Assembly (NCBI GenBank): GCA_900541875.1
Contig: UQLF01000007.1
Coordinates: 1-64,000 of the forward strand
DNA from: an uncultured Collinsella sp.
GTDB lineage: Bacteria; Actinomycetota; Coriobacteriia; Coriobacteriales; Coriobacteriaceae
Length of the DNA: 64,000 nt
Direction of reading: 5' to 3'
Positions 16,691 through 25,332 of this stretch are shown here, in pieces. The notes under the pieces are model-generated. The model was not told the origin of the DNA. It worked only from the letters and a program-made list of their open reading frames with translations, and did not search any database. The stretch's first letter is position 1; each line of letters opens with the position of its first letter. The position numbers were made by a program, and so were the translations under genes.

Positions 16691-17905
16691 ACAAATGAGC
16701 ATCGCATCGCCAAAGCTGAAGAAGCGGTAACGTTCTTCGATAGCGGCGGCGTAGGCGTCCATGATCTGGTCGCGGGTGGCAAGTGCGCTCACGAGCATCA
16801 TGAGCGTGGAGCGCGGCACGTGGAAGTTCGTGATCAGCGCGTCGACCACGTGATAGGTCGATCCGGGCATGAGGTAGAGCTGCGTCGTCGCGTTCTCACG
16901 CACCACGATGTCACCGCGGCCAAGTGTATCGGCCCCGTCCTCGCGGCCCTCAAAATAGCGCGCCGTCACTGCCGGATCGGACACCGGCGCGTCCGCGTCA
17001 AAGGCGCTTTCGAGCGAGCGCACTGCGGTGGTACCGACAGCAATCACGCGGTGCCCCTCGGCCTTCGCCTTATGCACGGCGTCGACAACCTCCTGCGACA
17101 CGTGATAGCGCTCCGTGTGCATCACGTGCTGCGTGGGATCGTCCTCCTCCACCAGACGGAAGGTATCGATACCCACCTCGAGCTCGACGGCGGCAAACTT
17201 GGCACCCTTGGCCTCGATAGCGGCCATGAGCTCGGGAGTAAAATGCAGACCCGCCGTGGGAGCAGCGGCCGAGTGCTCCTCCTTCATGGCGTACACGGTC
17301 TGATATTTCTCGGGATCGCCCTCGTAATCGGTAATGTAGGGCGGCAGCGGCACGTGGCCGGCAGCATGGATGGCCTCGTCGAGCGTGCGCGGATCGCCGG
17401 CGGCATTGCAACCGGCCGGCTCAAAACGCACCAGGCGGCCGCCGCGGCTATCGGTGACAAAGTCGACAACCTCGGCCGTCAGCACCACGGGAGCCCCCTC
17501 GGGCGCATGGGCGCCACCGGCGCGATACTCAATATGAGCACCGGGCTTCAGGCGCTTGCCCGGCTTGACCAAGCACTCCCAAACATGGCCCAGCGGATCC
17601 ACGTCCTCGCGGCGCTTGAGCAGCAGGGCCTCGACCACGCCGCCCGAGCCGGCTTTGTGACCGATCAGGCGGGCCGGCATCACGCGCGTCTTGTTGATGA
17701 CGAGCACATCGCCCGGCTCGATATAGTCGATGATATCGCGGAAGATGCGGTGCTCGACGGTGCCGCCATGCTCCAGCGGCGTTCCCGCCTGGGAGCCTTT
17801 GCGATCCACCACCAACAGGCGGCAGGAGTCACGCGGCTCGGCAGGCGCCTGAGCAATCAGTTCCTCAGGAAGGTTGTAGTCAAAATCATCGGTACGCATA
17901 GACAC
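16688..17905 (-). CDS. queA: S-adenosylmethionine:tRNA ribosyltransferase-isomerase QueA
   Basis: The 405-residue QueA that transfers and isomerises the ribosyl group of SAM onto preQ1-tRNA to give epoxyqueuosine. Family blocks are DFDYNLPEELIAQ at the N-terminus, NKTRVMPARL, SAAAPTAGLHF and the C-terminal NFHVPRSTLMMLVSA. An insert around residues 95-200 makes it longer than the usual 340-355 residues. GTG at 17905 is preferred because AAGGAG sits eight bases upstream; an ATG two codons later is the alternative. It lies 64 bases after queH on the same strand. Confidence 0.95.
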   Translation of the reverse strand: MSMRTDDFDYNLPEELIAQAPAEPRDSCRLLVVDRKGSQAGTPLEHGGTVEHRIFRDIIDYIEPGDVLVINKTRVMPARLIGHKAGSGGVVEALLLKRREDVDPLGHVWECLVKPGKRLKPGAHIEYRAGGAHAPEGAPVVLTAEVVDFVTDSRGGRLVRFEPAGCNAAGDPRTLDEAIHAAGHVPLPPYITDYEGDPEKYQTVYAMKEEHSAAAPTAGLHFTPELMAAIEAKGAKFAAVELEVGIDTFRLVEEDDPTQHVMHTERYHVSQEVVDAVHKAKAEGHRVIAVGTTAVRSLESAFDADAPVSDPAVTARYFEGREDGADTLGRGDIVVRENATTQLYLMPGSTYHVVDALITNFHVPRSTLMMLVSALATRDQIMDAYAAAIEERYRFFSFGDAMLIC

Positions 17906-17969
17906 GTCGGATTCTCCTTATATAGCTAAAGTCCGTTCTACATCCTAGCAGGCTGACGTCCCAAATGAA

Positions 17970-18545
17970 CTACTTTTTGGCGGCTTTGCGCTCGTCGCGG
18001 ATGCGGGCGCGGTCCATGGCCGCCTCGACAGCCGAGAAGCGGCAACCACAGTAGTTCTGCCGATACATGCCAAGCTCGCGCGAACGGCGTGTCGCCTCGG
18101 GGTAATACGGGCGAAAATCGCGAATCACCGGGGTGAGCCCATGTGCCGCCGCCAAGCGCTCAAGCACGTCATTGCAGGTATCGAACAGCTGGTACGGCGA
18201 GACGGCGAGCGTCGTGCCCACAAACTCAAACCCGCGCTCCTGGGCCACGCGGCACGCCTCGGCCAAGCGCAGGGCATAGCACGCGCGACAGCGACGAGGC
18301 CGATCGGCACCCAGCGGTGCCACGCCGGTCTCCCAGCGATCGCGGTCCTCCCCCGCCTCGATAAGCTCGATGTCGCCATCGGCACACCACCGGCGCAGCT
18401 CGTCCAAGCGGCGCTGCCATTCATCGTGCGGCTGAATATTGGGGTTTGTCCAGCAGATTGTGGGCTCAAACCCCTCCTCGCGCAGCAGGCGAACCGGCTC
18501 AAGCGAGCACGGCGCACAGCACGCATGCAGCAACAACGACTTCAT
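17970..18545 (-). CDS. queH: Epoxyqueuosine reductase QueH
   Basis: A 191-residue QueH (DUF208) that reduces epoxyqueuosine-tRNA to queuosine, using an iron-sulfur cluster and an adjacent metal. Cysteine motifs are CCAPCS near the N-terminus, CRACYALR near residue 95 and YCGCRFS near the C-terminus, all present. The ATG at 18545 is six bases from GAGGAG; another ATG abuts that site and is less likely. It is the non-homologous replacement for cobalamin-dependent QueG, so this step does not need B12 here. It sits between the DUF3267 gene and queA, probably in one operon. Confidence 0.94.
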   Translation of the reverse strand: MKSLLLHACCAPCSLEPVRLLREEGFEPTICWTNPNIQPHDEWQRRLDELRRWCADGDIELIEAGEDRDRWETGVAPLGADRPRRCRACYALRLAEACRVAQERGFEFVGTTLAVSPYQLFDTCNDVLERLAAAHGLTPVIRDFRPYYPEATRRSRELGMYRQNYCGCRFSAVEAAMDRARIRDERKAAKK

Positions 18546-18555
18546 CGACATCTCC

Positions 18556-19122
18556 TCACCCAAAAAAGCGCACGCCAAAGGACGTATCCTCGCAGGCGAC
18601 AATGCGGCGGTCGCGCAGGATCGTCCGCACGTAGTACCAGTCGCCCACGCAGCCCGAAAGGTGCAAACCAGCCGCCAGATAGCACAGCAGCGGATAGCCC
18701 GAAAACGCAAACCCCAGGGCAAGCGTTGTCGTCACAACAACCGTCGGCGCCAGGCAAACCGCCACGTACCGCCGGCGCGAATACACCACGCCCTCGGCGC
18801 AGGCATAGATCATCGCCGTCTCGCGATTCGCCCCAAAGGTCACCTTCGCGCCCGCAGGCGCCAGCAGCTTAAAAAACACACCGTGCACCAGCTCGTGCAC
18901 GGCAAATGAAGCCGCCGAAACCGCAGTCAAGCCGACCATCCAGCCCAAGACGGCCATCCAGCCGCCCACGCCAGCCGCATCCAAGTCTGCAGGCCCGCCC
19001 AGCAGCATAAACACCGGCACCAGGCACACGGCAAACACGCCGACTACGACCATCCCCCACACGAAGCAAGCGTGCAGAAAATCCTCGTCCTCAAACGCAT
19101 GTATGTTGGAAATCTCATTCAT
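18556..19122 (-). CDS. DUF3267-type membrane protein with HEXXH zincin motif
   Basis: A 188-residue membrane protein with four or five hydrophobic segments. HELVHG at about residue 76 is a zinc-protease-like HExxH, placed just inside a membrane helix as in the DUF3267 family. A later Asp in the SGCVGDWYY region could be the third ligand. It is about 10 bases upstream of queH, so co-transcribed, although no functional link to queuosine is known. It could be an intramembrane protease or an inactive relative. The ribosome site is weak. Confidence 0.75.
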   Translation of the reverse strand: MNEISNIHAFEDEDFLHACFVWGMVVVGVFAVCLVPVFMLLGGPADLDAAGVGGWMAVLGWMVGLTAVSAASFAVHELVHGVFFKLLAPAGAKVTFGANRETAMIYACAEGVVYSRRRYVAVCLAPTVVVTTTLALGFAFSGYPLLCYLAAGLHLSGCVGDWYYVRTILRDRRIVACEDTSFGVRFFG

Positions 19123-19254
19123 AGCATCTTAGGATAGCGCCCCTGCCACGTACCCGTCCGCATGTGCGATAATGTCGAACGATATGCACGAATTGACCAC
19201 CGCGTCGCCGGGCCTTGCGCCCAGCCGCGCTCCCACCATATGCGAAGGAGTCCC

Positions 19255-21405
19255 ATGGCATCCAAATACTCCATGAACGACCGTCCCAGCTGGCCTCGCC
19301 GCGCCATCGTTACCGCCGGCGAGCCCTACGGCAACAAGGGCCTTCACTTTGGCCACGTTGGCGGCGTCTTTGTCCCTGCCGACTTCTTCGCCCGCTTCCT
19401 GCGCGACCGCCTGGGCCGCGAGAACGTCATCTTCACCTCGGGCACCGACTGCTACGGCTCGCCCATCATGGAGAGCTACCGCAAGCTCAAGGAGAACGAA
19501 GGCTACGACAAGTCCATCGGCGAGTATGTCGAGTCCAATCACTCCCGCCAGGCCGCGACCCTCAACAACTACAACATCAGCTGCGACATCTACGGCGGCT
19601 CGGGCCTTGAGCCGGCTGCGCAGATTCACAACGAGGTTACCGCCGAGATTATCGAGCGCCTGCACGAGCAGGGCACCATCTCCAAACGCTCCACGCTGCA
19701 GTTCTACGATGCCAAGGCCGGCACGTTCCTCAACGGCCGTCAGGTGATCGGCCGCTGCCCCATCCAGGGCTGCAAGTCCGAGAAGGCCTATGCCGACGAG
19801 TGCGACCTGGGCCACCAGTTTGAGCCCGAGGAGCTCATCGCGCCCAAAAGCCAGCTCACCGGCGAGGTGCCCGAGCTGCGTCCGGTCGACAACCTCTACT
19901 TTGACCTGCCGGCCTACCTCGACTTTATGAAGACCTATACCGCCAAGCTCGCCCAGAACCCGCAGGTTCGCTCCGTGGTCTCCAAGACCATGGAGGAGTG
20001 GCTGCTGCCGGCGCAGCTCTATATTCAGAACAAGTTCCGCGAGGCTTTCGACGCCGTCGAGGACCAGCTGCCCGAGCACACTGTGCTGGAGCCCGAGGGC
20101 AACAAGAGCAGCTTTACCGTCACCTTCCCCAGCTGGAAGGAGCGCGACGATGCCCACGCAGTGCTCGCCAACGGTGGCGTGCGCTTCCGCAGCGGCAAGG
20201 CGCTCGTGCCCTTCCGTATCACCGGCAACATCGACTGGGGCGTTCCGGTGCCCGAAGTCGATGGCGTCTCCGACGTCACCTGCTGGTGCTGGCCCGAGAG
20301 CCTGTGGGCACCCATCAGCTACACCCGCACCGTGCTCGCACGCGATGCCAAGGCCGCCGGCGTGACCGAGGGTGTCGCCGCCCAGGATGCCGCCCTCATG
20401 GGCGAGCCAGCCGCCGATTCCACCCAGGTGCCCGCGCCGACCTATCAGCACAGCTCGCTCGACTGGCGCGACTGGTGGTGCTCGGACGACGCACAGATCT
20501 ACCAGTTCATTGGCCAGGACAACATCTACTTCTACTGTATCGCGCAGACCGCCATGTGGGAGGCCCTGGGTTGGGACCTCACGCAGAGCACCGTCAGTGC
20601 CTGTTACCACCTGCTCTACATGGGCAAAAAGGCCAGCTCGTCCTCGCAGACGCCTCCCCCGCCGGCAGACGACCTGCTCAACCACTACACCTGCGAGCAG
20701 ATGCGCGCGCACTGGCTGTCGCTCGGCCTGTCCGAGAAGCCGGTGAGCTTTAGCCCCAAGGCATACGACACGCGCGTGACCGGCAAGGACAAGGACGGCA
20801 ACGAGGTGCGCGCCTGCGACGACAAGCGCGTTATCGACCCGGCCCTCAAGGAGAGCGCCCTTTTGACCGGCGTGTTCAACCGCCTGGCCCGCAGCTGCTT
20901 CTACGGCGTCGCCGCCAAGGAGGGCGACGAGAGTCCCTATCGCAACGGCTGCATCCCCGCCGGTGCCGCTTCTGACACCGTGGTCGAAGCCGCCCAGCAG
21001 GCAGCCCTCGCCTTTGAGCAGGCCATGTACAAGTTCGAGACGCACCGCGCACTCGCCGTGTGCGACGACTACCTGCGCGCCGCCAACAAGCGCTGGAGCG
21101 ATGCCTCCAAGGCCGCCAATAAGCTCGAGGGCGAGCCAGCCAATACCGCGATGACGCAGGCCCTCGTCGACGCCTTTACCGAGCTGCGCGTGGCAACCGT
21201 CCTGATGCACGGTATTGTGCCGGCCGGCTGCGAGCTCATCTGCGAGTACTTCGACGTCGATCCGGTCGCCTTCTTTAGCTGGGATAACCTCTTTGCCTCC
21301 ACGGACGAATTTGTGGAGAGCCTGGGCGAGAAGCCCGGTGAGCACCGCGTGAAGCCGCTGCCCCCGCGCTTCGACTTCTTCAGCAAGCACGAGAGCCAGT
21401 ACTAA
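19255..21405 (+). CDS. Divergent class I methionyl-tRNA synthetase-like protein
   Basis: A 716-residue class Ia synthetase fold closest to MetRS. It has HFGH (residues 31-34), GTDCYGSPIM, a zinc knuckle (CPIQGC with later Cys and His), FIGQDNIYFY and an anticodon-binding C-terminal domain. By-eye alignment to E. coli MetRS shows changed key positions. CALPYAN reads AGEPYGN, W-x-DAP becomes LWAPISY, the His of YFH is Tyr, and the KMSKS loop is KKASSSS. The ATG at 19255 follows GAAGGAG. It may be the housekeeping MetRS of this lineage in a divergent form or a paralogue with altered substrate. Confidence 0.8.
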   Translation: MASKYSMNDRPSWPRRAIVTAGEPYGNKGLHFGHVGGVFVPADFFARFLRDRLGRENVIFTSGTDCYGSPIMESYRKLKENEGYDKSIGEYVESNHSRQAATLNNYNISCDIYGGSGLEPAAQIHNEVTAEIIERLHEQGTISKRSTLQFYDAKAGTFLNGRQVIGRCPIQGCKSEKAYADECDLGHQFEPEELIAPKSQLTGEVPELRPVDNLYFDLPAYLDFMKTYTAKLAQNPQVRSVVSKTMEEWLLPAQLYIQNKFREAFDAVEDQLPEHTVLEPEGNKSSFTVTFPSWKERDDAHAVLANGGVRFRSGKALVPFRITGNIDWGVPVPEVDGVSDVTCWCWPESLWAPISYTRTVLARDAKAAGVTEGVAAQDAALMGEPAADSTQVPAPTYQHSSLDWRDWWCSDDAQIYQFIGQDNIYFYCIAQTAMWEALGWDLTQSTVSACYHLLYMGKKASSSSQTPPPPADDLLNHYTCEQMRAHWLSLGLSEKPVSFSPKAYDTRVTGKDKDGNEVRACDDKRVIDPALKESALLTGVFNRLARSCFYGVAAKEGDESPYRNGCIPAGAASDTVVEAAQQAALAFEQAMYKFETHRALAVCDDYLRAANKRWSDASKAANKLEGEPANTAMTQALVDAFTELRVATVLMHGIVPAGCELICEYFDVDPVAFFSWDNLFASTDEFVESLGEKPGEHRVKPLPPRFDFFSKHESQY

Positions 21406-21459
21406 AACACGCCTGCAGCAACGCGCCCAGAACAATCATTTAGGTGGAAGGAAAGACGG

Positions 21460-22563
21460 ATGTCCAAGCCGCGTCGTCGTAAGCAAAAAAAGCAGGTTAA
21501 GCCCGAGCTCAAGCTTAGGCAGTTTGCTGCTACCGAGCTTTCCGACCAGCTTGCCGCCCAACACTCCGCCGCCGACCTGCCACGCTTTATGGTCGACACG
21601 GTCGCCGGCGCCTATGCGCCCGCCGATGCCGAGCTCATGATCGAGGGCTTCGGCGCCGCGGCCACGCGCCCGGTCACGCTGCGCGCCAATACGCTCAAGG
21701 CGACCGCCGAGGACATCGCTGCGGCGCTCGATGCCGCCGGCATCGCCCACAACCCCGTCGCCTGGTACCCAGACGCCTTTATCCTGCCCGAGGCCCAGGT
21801 TTCCGATCTGTGGGATCTCGACATCTATCGCGACGGCAAGATCTATCTGCAGAGCCTGTCGTCCATGATGCCGCCTTTGGTGTTGGGCGCCCAGACAGGC
21901 GAGGACATCCTGGACATGTGCGCAGCCCCTGGCGGCAAGACGACGCAGATCGCCGCCCTCACCCAGGGCCAGGCACACCTCACCGCCTGTGAGATGAGCA
22001 TCCCCCGCGCCGAAAAGCTCGAGTCGAACCTCCATCGCCAGGGCGCCAAAAACGTGCCCGTCATGCGCATCGACGCACGCGAGCTCGACGAGTTCTTCCG
22101 CTTTGACCGCATCCTGCTCGACGCTCCCTGCACCGGCACGGGCACCGTCATCAGCGGCAACGAGAAAAGCCTGCGCGGCCTGACCGAGCAGTTGCTGAGC
22201 AAGTGCGCCCGCTCGCAGCGAGCACTTCTGGACCGCGCCATGGGTGCCCTCAAACCGGGCGGCACGCTCGTCTATTCCACCTGTTCAATCTTGCCGCAGG
22301 AAAACGAGGACGCCCTGCAAGAAGCCCTCGACAAGCACATGGACTGCAAGCTTATCCCCCTCGACGGCACGCCAAGCGAAAGTGAAGCACGCCGCGCCCA
22401 GGAAGCTGGTGAGGAGCCGCGCATCGAGTCCAACGCCCTGACCGAGGCCATTGCCGCGGGTCAGGTATCGGCCATCGCCAACGGCCTGCCCGGCACGCTA
22501 ACCATTCCGCCCAGCCGCGACTTTGAGGGCTTCTACATTGCCCTGATCCGAAAACGCAGCTAG
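21460..22563 (+). CDS. NOL1/NOP2/Sun-type RNA cytosine-5 methyltransferase
   Basis: A 367-residue SAM-dependent RNA m5C methyltransferase, probably acting on rRNA (RsmB/RsmF-like). It has the SAM motif MCAAPGGKT, motif IV DAPCTGTG with the releasing Cys, and motif VI YSTCSI with the nucleophilic Cys. The N-terminus is a Lys/Arg-rich tail followed by a helical RNA-binding region. The start at 21460 has GGAAGGAAAG upstream. It lies 54 bases after the MetRS-like gene on the same strand, so it may share its transcript. It lacks the C-terminal PUA-like domain of full-length RsmF. Confidence 0.92.
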   Translation: MSKPRRRKQKKQVKPELKLRQFAATELSDQLAAQHSAADLPRFMVDTVAGAYAPADAELMIEGFGAAATRPVTLRANTLKATAEDIAAALDAAGIAHNPVAWYPDAFILPEAQVSDLWDLDIYRDGKIYLQSLSSMMPPLVLGAQTGEDILDMCAAPGGKTTQIAALTQGQAHLTACEMSIPRAEKLESNLHRQGAKNVPVMRIDARELDEFFRFDRILLDAPCTGTGTVISGNEKSLRGLTEQLLSKCARSQRALLDRAMGALKPGGTLVYSTCSILPQENEDALQEALDKHMDCKLIPLDGTPSESEARRAQEAGEEPRIESNALTEAIAAGQVSAIANGLPGTLTIPPSRDFEGFYIALIRKRS

Positions 22564-22587
22564 CGCACGGATCCAAAACTCAACAAG

Positions 22588-22758
22588 CTATCTCTGTGCG
22601 CGTTTGCCCTGCTGGTCGCGATGCTGTTTAAGCATCGCGCGCTCTTTGCGTTCGGCTCTTTTGCCCTTAATGGCCGTGACCACAAAGTAGATGACCGCGG
22701 CGGCAACGATTGCGGCCACACACAGGCCAATCGAGCCAAACATTGCTGTCAATTCCAT
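22588..22758 (-). CDS. Small single-pass membrane protein (56 aa)
   Basis: Fifty-six codons: an N-terminal hydrophobic helix (about residues 6-30, rich in Ala, Ile and Val) followed by a strongly basic tail with Lys/Arg/Glu/Gln-rich repeats, ending GKRAQR. AGAGAGGTG lies eight bases before the ATG. The topology predicts Nout-Cin. It is convergent with the RNA methyltransferase, and the stop is 25 bases away. It occupies much of a 386-base gap; the rest (22759-22949) shows nothing recognisable except the upstream region of the next gene. Confidence 0.75.
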   Translation of the reverse strand: MELTAMFGSIGLCVAAIVAAAVIYFVVTAIKGKRAERKERAMLKQHRDQQGKRAQR

Positions 22759-22949
22759 ACCGCGTCACCTCTCTTTTAAACGGGACTTTCAAGATAGCAC
22801 CTCGATACCCGCCACCACAGCTCCTTCACGTTCGCCAGCCCTTCGGTCTAACGGATGGCGCGGCGGGGAAAAATCAACTCATCAAACGATTTAGCAATCG
22901 CAACGCTGTCGGCACCCCGCCGGCCACCATCGCATAGAATCGAGCCTCC

Positions 22950-24041
22950 ATGGATACCCTCAACGATCTAAATGAGCGCGTCGACGCCTTCGTCGGCACC
23001 AGCTCCTTCGACACGCCTGCCGCGGCAAACGACCAAGCTCCCATCGATGTACCCGCCGAGGTTCACGAGGACATCGTCGCCTCGGTCGATTTCTCCGAGG
23101 TCGAGCTCGCAGACGAGTTCACCGAGCCCCAGGTAGCCGTGACCCCCAACGGACTGCTCCCCATGGAGCCGCTGCCCATCGACGGGCGTTTGCGCAAGGC
23201 GGCCCTTCGTATGCCCGACGAGATCGAGGAGGCCAGCGGCTTTACGCTCTTCGGCCGACGCATCAAGTCGCTCATTTACACCACCGACGTCGCGGTTATC
23301 CGCAACTCCAACGCCGATGCCGTCTTTGCGGTCTACCCTTTCACGCCGCAGCCCGCCATTACGCAAGCGCTGCTGACCGTCGCCGAGTGCCCGGTCTTTG
23401 TAGGCGTGGGCGGCGGAACTACGACCGGTAAGCGCTCCGTGCAGATGGCAGCCGTCTCCGAGATGCAGGGCGCGGCGGGCTGCGTGGTCAACTCCCCCGC
23501 TACTGCCGAGATGGTAGAGCACATCACCAACATCGCCGACATCCCCGTCATCGCCACGGTCGTTCGCTGCGACGACGATGCCCACGCCAAGGTGCGCGCC
23601 GGCGCCAAGATTCTCAATATCGCCGCCGGCAAGAACACGCCCCAGGTCCTACGCGAGCTGCGCGAGCACTATCCCAACCTGCCGCTCATCGCGCCGGGCG
23701 GCAAGACGCCAGAGAGCATCCGTGAAACCATCGCCGCCGGCGCCAACGCCATCATCTGGACGCCGCCTTCGGCCCAGCAGCTTCAGACCGACATGATGCA
23801 GCGTTATCGCAAGATGAAGGAAGACGCCACACCTGTCATCACGCGCGACGATGTGCCCATTATCGACCAGGTCGCCGCCGCCGAGGTCAGCCAAGTCGAG
23901 AACATGAATCCGGACGTACCAATCCCCGATGAGGTGCTCGAACGTGCCGCCTCGATTCATAAGCGCGTCGAGGAACATCGCGCCAATCGCGGACTCAAGC
24001 CCTCGCTGCACGGCTTCTTCTTCCGCGGCAAGAAACGCTAG
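22950..24041 (+). CDS. TIM-barrel protein of unknown function
   Basis: A 363-residue protein. The first 85 residues are acidic and probably disordered. Residues 95-285 look like a beta/alpha barrel, with a phosphate-binding-type glycine loop (GVGGGTTTGKRS), a VVNSPAT strand and the IAPGGKTPESIRE and ANAIIWTPPS segments near the barrel end. Related clostridial proteins carry only a generic hydrolase label, without an established reaction. The C-terminus ends in a basic FFFRGKKR. The ribosome site is weak (GAATCGAG), so the start is less certain. A terminator follows the stop. Confidence 0.75.
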   Translation: MDTLNDLNERVDAFVGTSSFDTPAAANDQAPIDVPAEVHEDIVASVDFSEVELADEFTEPQVAVTPNGLLPMEPLPIDGRLRKAALRMPDEIEEASGFTLFGRRIKSLIYTTDVAVIRNSNADAVFAVYPFTPQPAITQALLTVAECPVFVGVGGGTTTGKRSVQMAAVSEMQGAAGCVVNSPATAEMVEHITNIADIPVIATVVRCDDDAHAKVRAGAKILNIAAGKNTPQVLRELREHYPNLPLIAPGGKTPESIRETIAAGANAIIWTPPSAQQLQTDMMQRYRKMKEDATPVITRDDVPIIDQVAAAEVSQVENMNPDVPIPDEVLERAASIHKRVEEHRANRGLKPSLHGFFFRGKKR

Positions 24042-24049
24042 TAAAACAT

Positions 24050-24087
24050 CTTGGCCCGCCCCACAAACGTGAGGCGGGCCGTTTTCG
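24050..24087 (+). terminator. Terminator after the TIM-barrel gene
   Basis: GGCCCGCC (24054-24061) and GGCGGGCC (24074-24081) form a hairpin followed by GTTTTC, ten bases after the stop. Confidence 0.85.
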
Positions 24088-24121
24088 CTTGAACAATCAT
24101 GCAGCGATGTGATGGGGCAAA

Positions 24122-25012
24122 TTAATCCACGCGCTTGTCGCCCATAAAGAAGAGCGCCACCGTACCAGGTCCGGTATGCGAGCCAATCAGAGTACCGATG
24201 TCATTGATCTCAATCTTGCCTTTAAGCTGCGGGACCTGTTCCTCAATCAGCGCCGCAACTGCCTCGGCATCCTCGCGGCACGCCGAGTGCGACATGATGC
24301 ACTTACCCGAATAATCCGCACCGTCCTGCACGTGTGCCATCATGGTCTTAGCCATCTCGGAAATCGCGCGCTTCTTAGTGCGAATTTTCTCACGTGGCGA
24401 CAACTTACCTTCACAATCGACCGTCATAAGCGGGCAAATCTTAAGCGCCGTGCCGATGATCGTGCTCGCAGCCGAAATGCGACCGCCTCGTAGATAGCTC
24501 GACAGATCGGTCGAGAAGAACCAGTGGTGCAGGTTGAGCTTGTGCTCCTCGATCCAGGCAGCCGTCTCGTCGAGTGAAGCTCCGCTATCGCGCACGTCGG
24601 CGGCATATTCCAGCAACAGGCCAAAGCCCGAAGACGCCGCCAGCGAATCGACGACGCGCACCTTGCCGCCCCGGGGATAGCGATCCGCGAGCATCTGCGC
24701 CGCAACGCAGGCCAATCCATACGTGCCCGAAATGCCCGACGACAACGTCAGGTGCAGCACGTCTTTACCCTCGGCAACAAACGGCTCCCAAAACTCCTCG
24801 TACTCACCCACGCTCACCTGAGACGTCTTGGGCATGGCGCCCGCGGCAATCTGGGCAAAAAACTCGTCCGGCGTAATCGACTGATACAGATCGTCCGTAT
24901 GGACAACATCGTCGATCTCGTAATGAAAACACACGACAGGGATATTGCGCGACGCAAAGAACTCACGGGTTCGGTCGGCGGCGGATTCACAGGTCAGGAC
25001 AAAATCACTCAT
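24122..25012 (-). CDS. DegV family protein, second paralogue
   Basis: A 296-residue DegV/FakB-like fatty-acid-binding protein. The SSGISGTYGLA segment (about residue 88) is the canonical lipid-head-group loop. The N-terminal motif, which reads TDST in the other copy, is TCESAAD here. Compared with the protein at 10040, loops and pocket residues differ, so it may bind a different acyl chain. The ATG at 25012 lies six bases after AAGGAG. It is monocistronic and divergent from fbp. Confidence 0.9.
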   Translation of the reverse strand: MSDFVLTCESAADRTREFFASRNIPVVCFHYEIDDVVHTDDLYQSITPDEFFAQIAAGAMPKTSQVSVGEYEEFWEPFVAEGKDVLHLTLSSGISGTYGLACVAAQMLADRYPRGGKVRVVDSLAASSGFGLLLEYAADVRDSGASLDETAAWIEEHKLNLHHWFFSTDLSSYLRGGRISAASTIIGTALKICPLMTVDCEGKLSPREKIRTKKRAISEMAKTMMAHVQDGADYSGKCIMSHSACREDAEAVAALIEEQVPQLKGKIEINDIGTLIGSHTGPGTVALFFMGDKRVD

Positions 25013-25332
25013 ATGAGGCTCCTTACTCATTGCTGCGCAAATTATCGCACAGTGAGCCTACATACGGTACATATGTCCACTATTTACCAAATCGAACCAA
25101 AAATAGCGAACATCTTTACCACCATCGTCTCCACCGACCCCACGCATAAATATCTGAGAAAACGCCCTCTGTCGTCTCCACTCAACCGCCATATCTACCT
25201 CAACTAAATCGATTTACCAAACCGTTCAGCCGACAATTCAGCCGCTGGCGCAAAATCGAAACAAAAGCGGCGCATACTGATAAACGTTTGACGCTGTTTA
25301 TCAGTTTTACCAGTCCCATCGGAAGGTGTTTC
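25013..25332. other. Divergent intergenic region between degV paralogue and fbp
   Basis: AT-richer than its surroundings, with no gene. It presumably holds both promoters. The only clear structure is the palindrome at 25276-25305, listed separately. The rest contains no recognisable RNA or repeat. Confidence 0.5.
25276..25309 (+). promoter_or_regulatory. Palindrome in the fbp leader
   Basis: ACTGATAAAC (25276-25285) and GTTTATCAGT (25296-25305) are perfect inverted repeats followed by TTTT, about 27 bases ahead of the fbp start codon. It could be an operator or a weak attenuator for a gluconeogenic gene. Confidence 0.5.
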
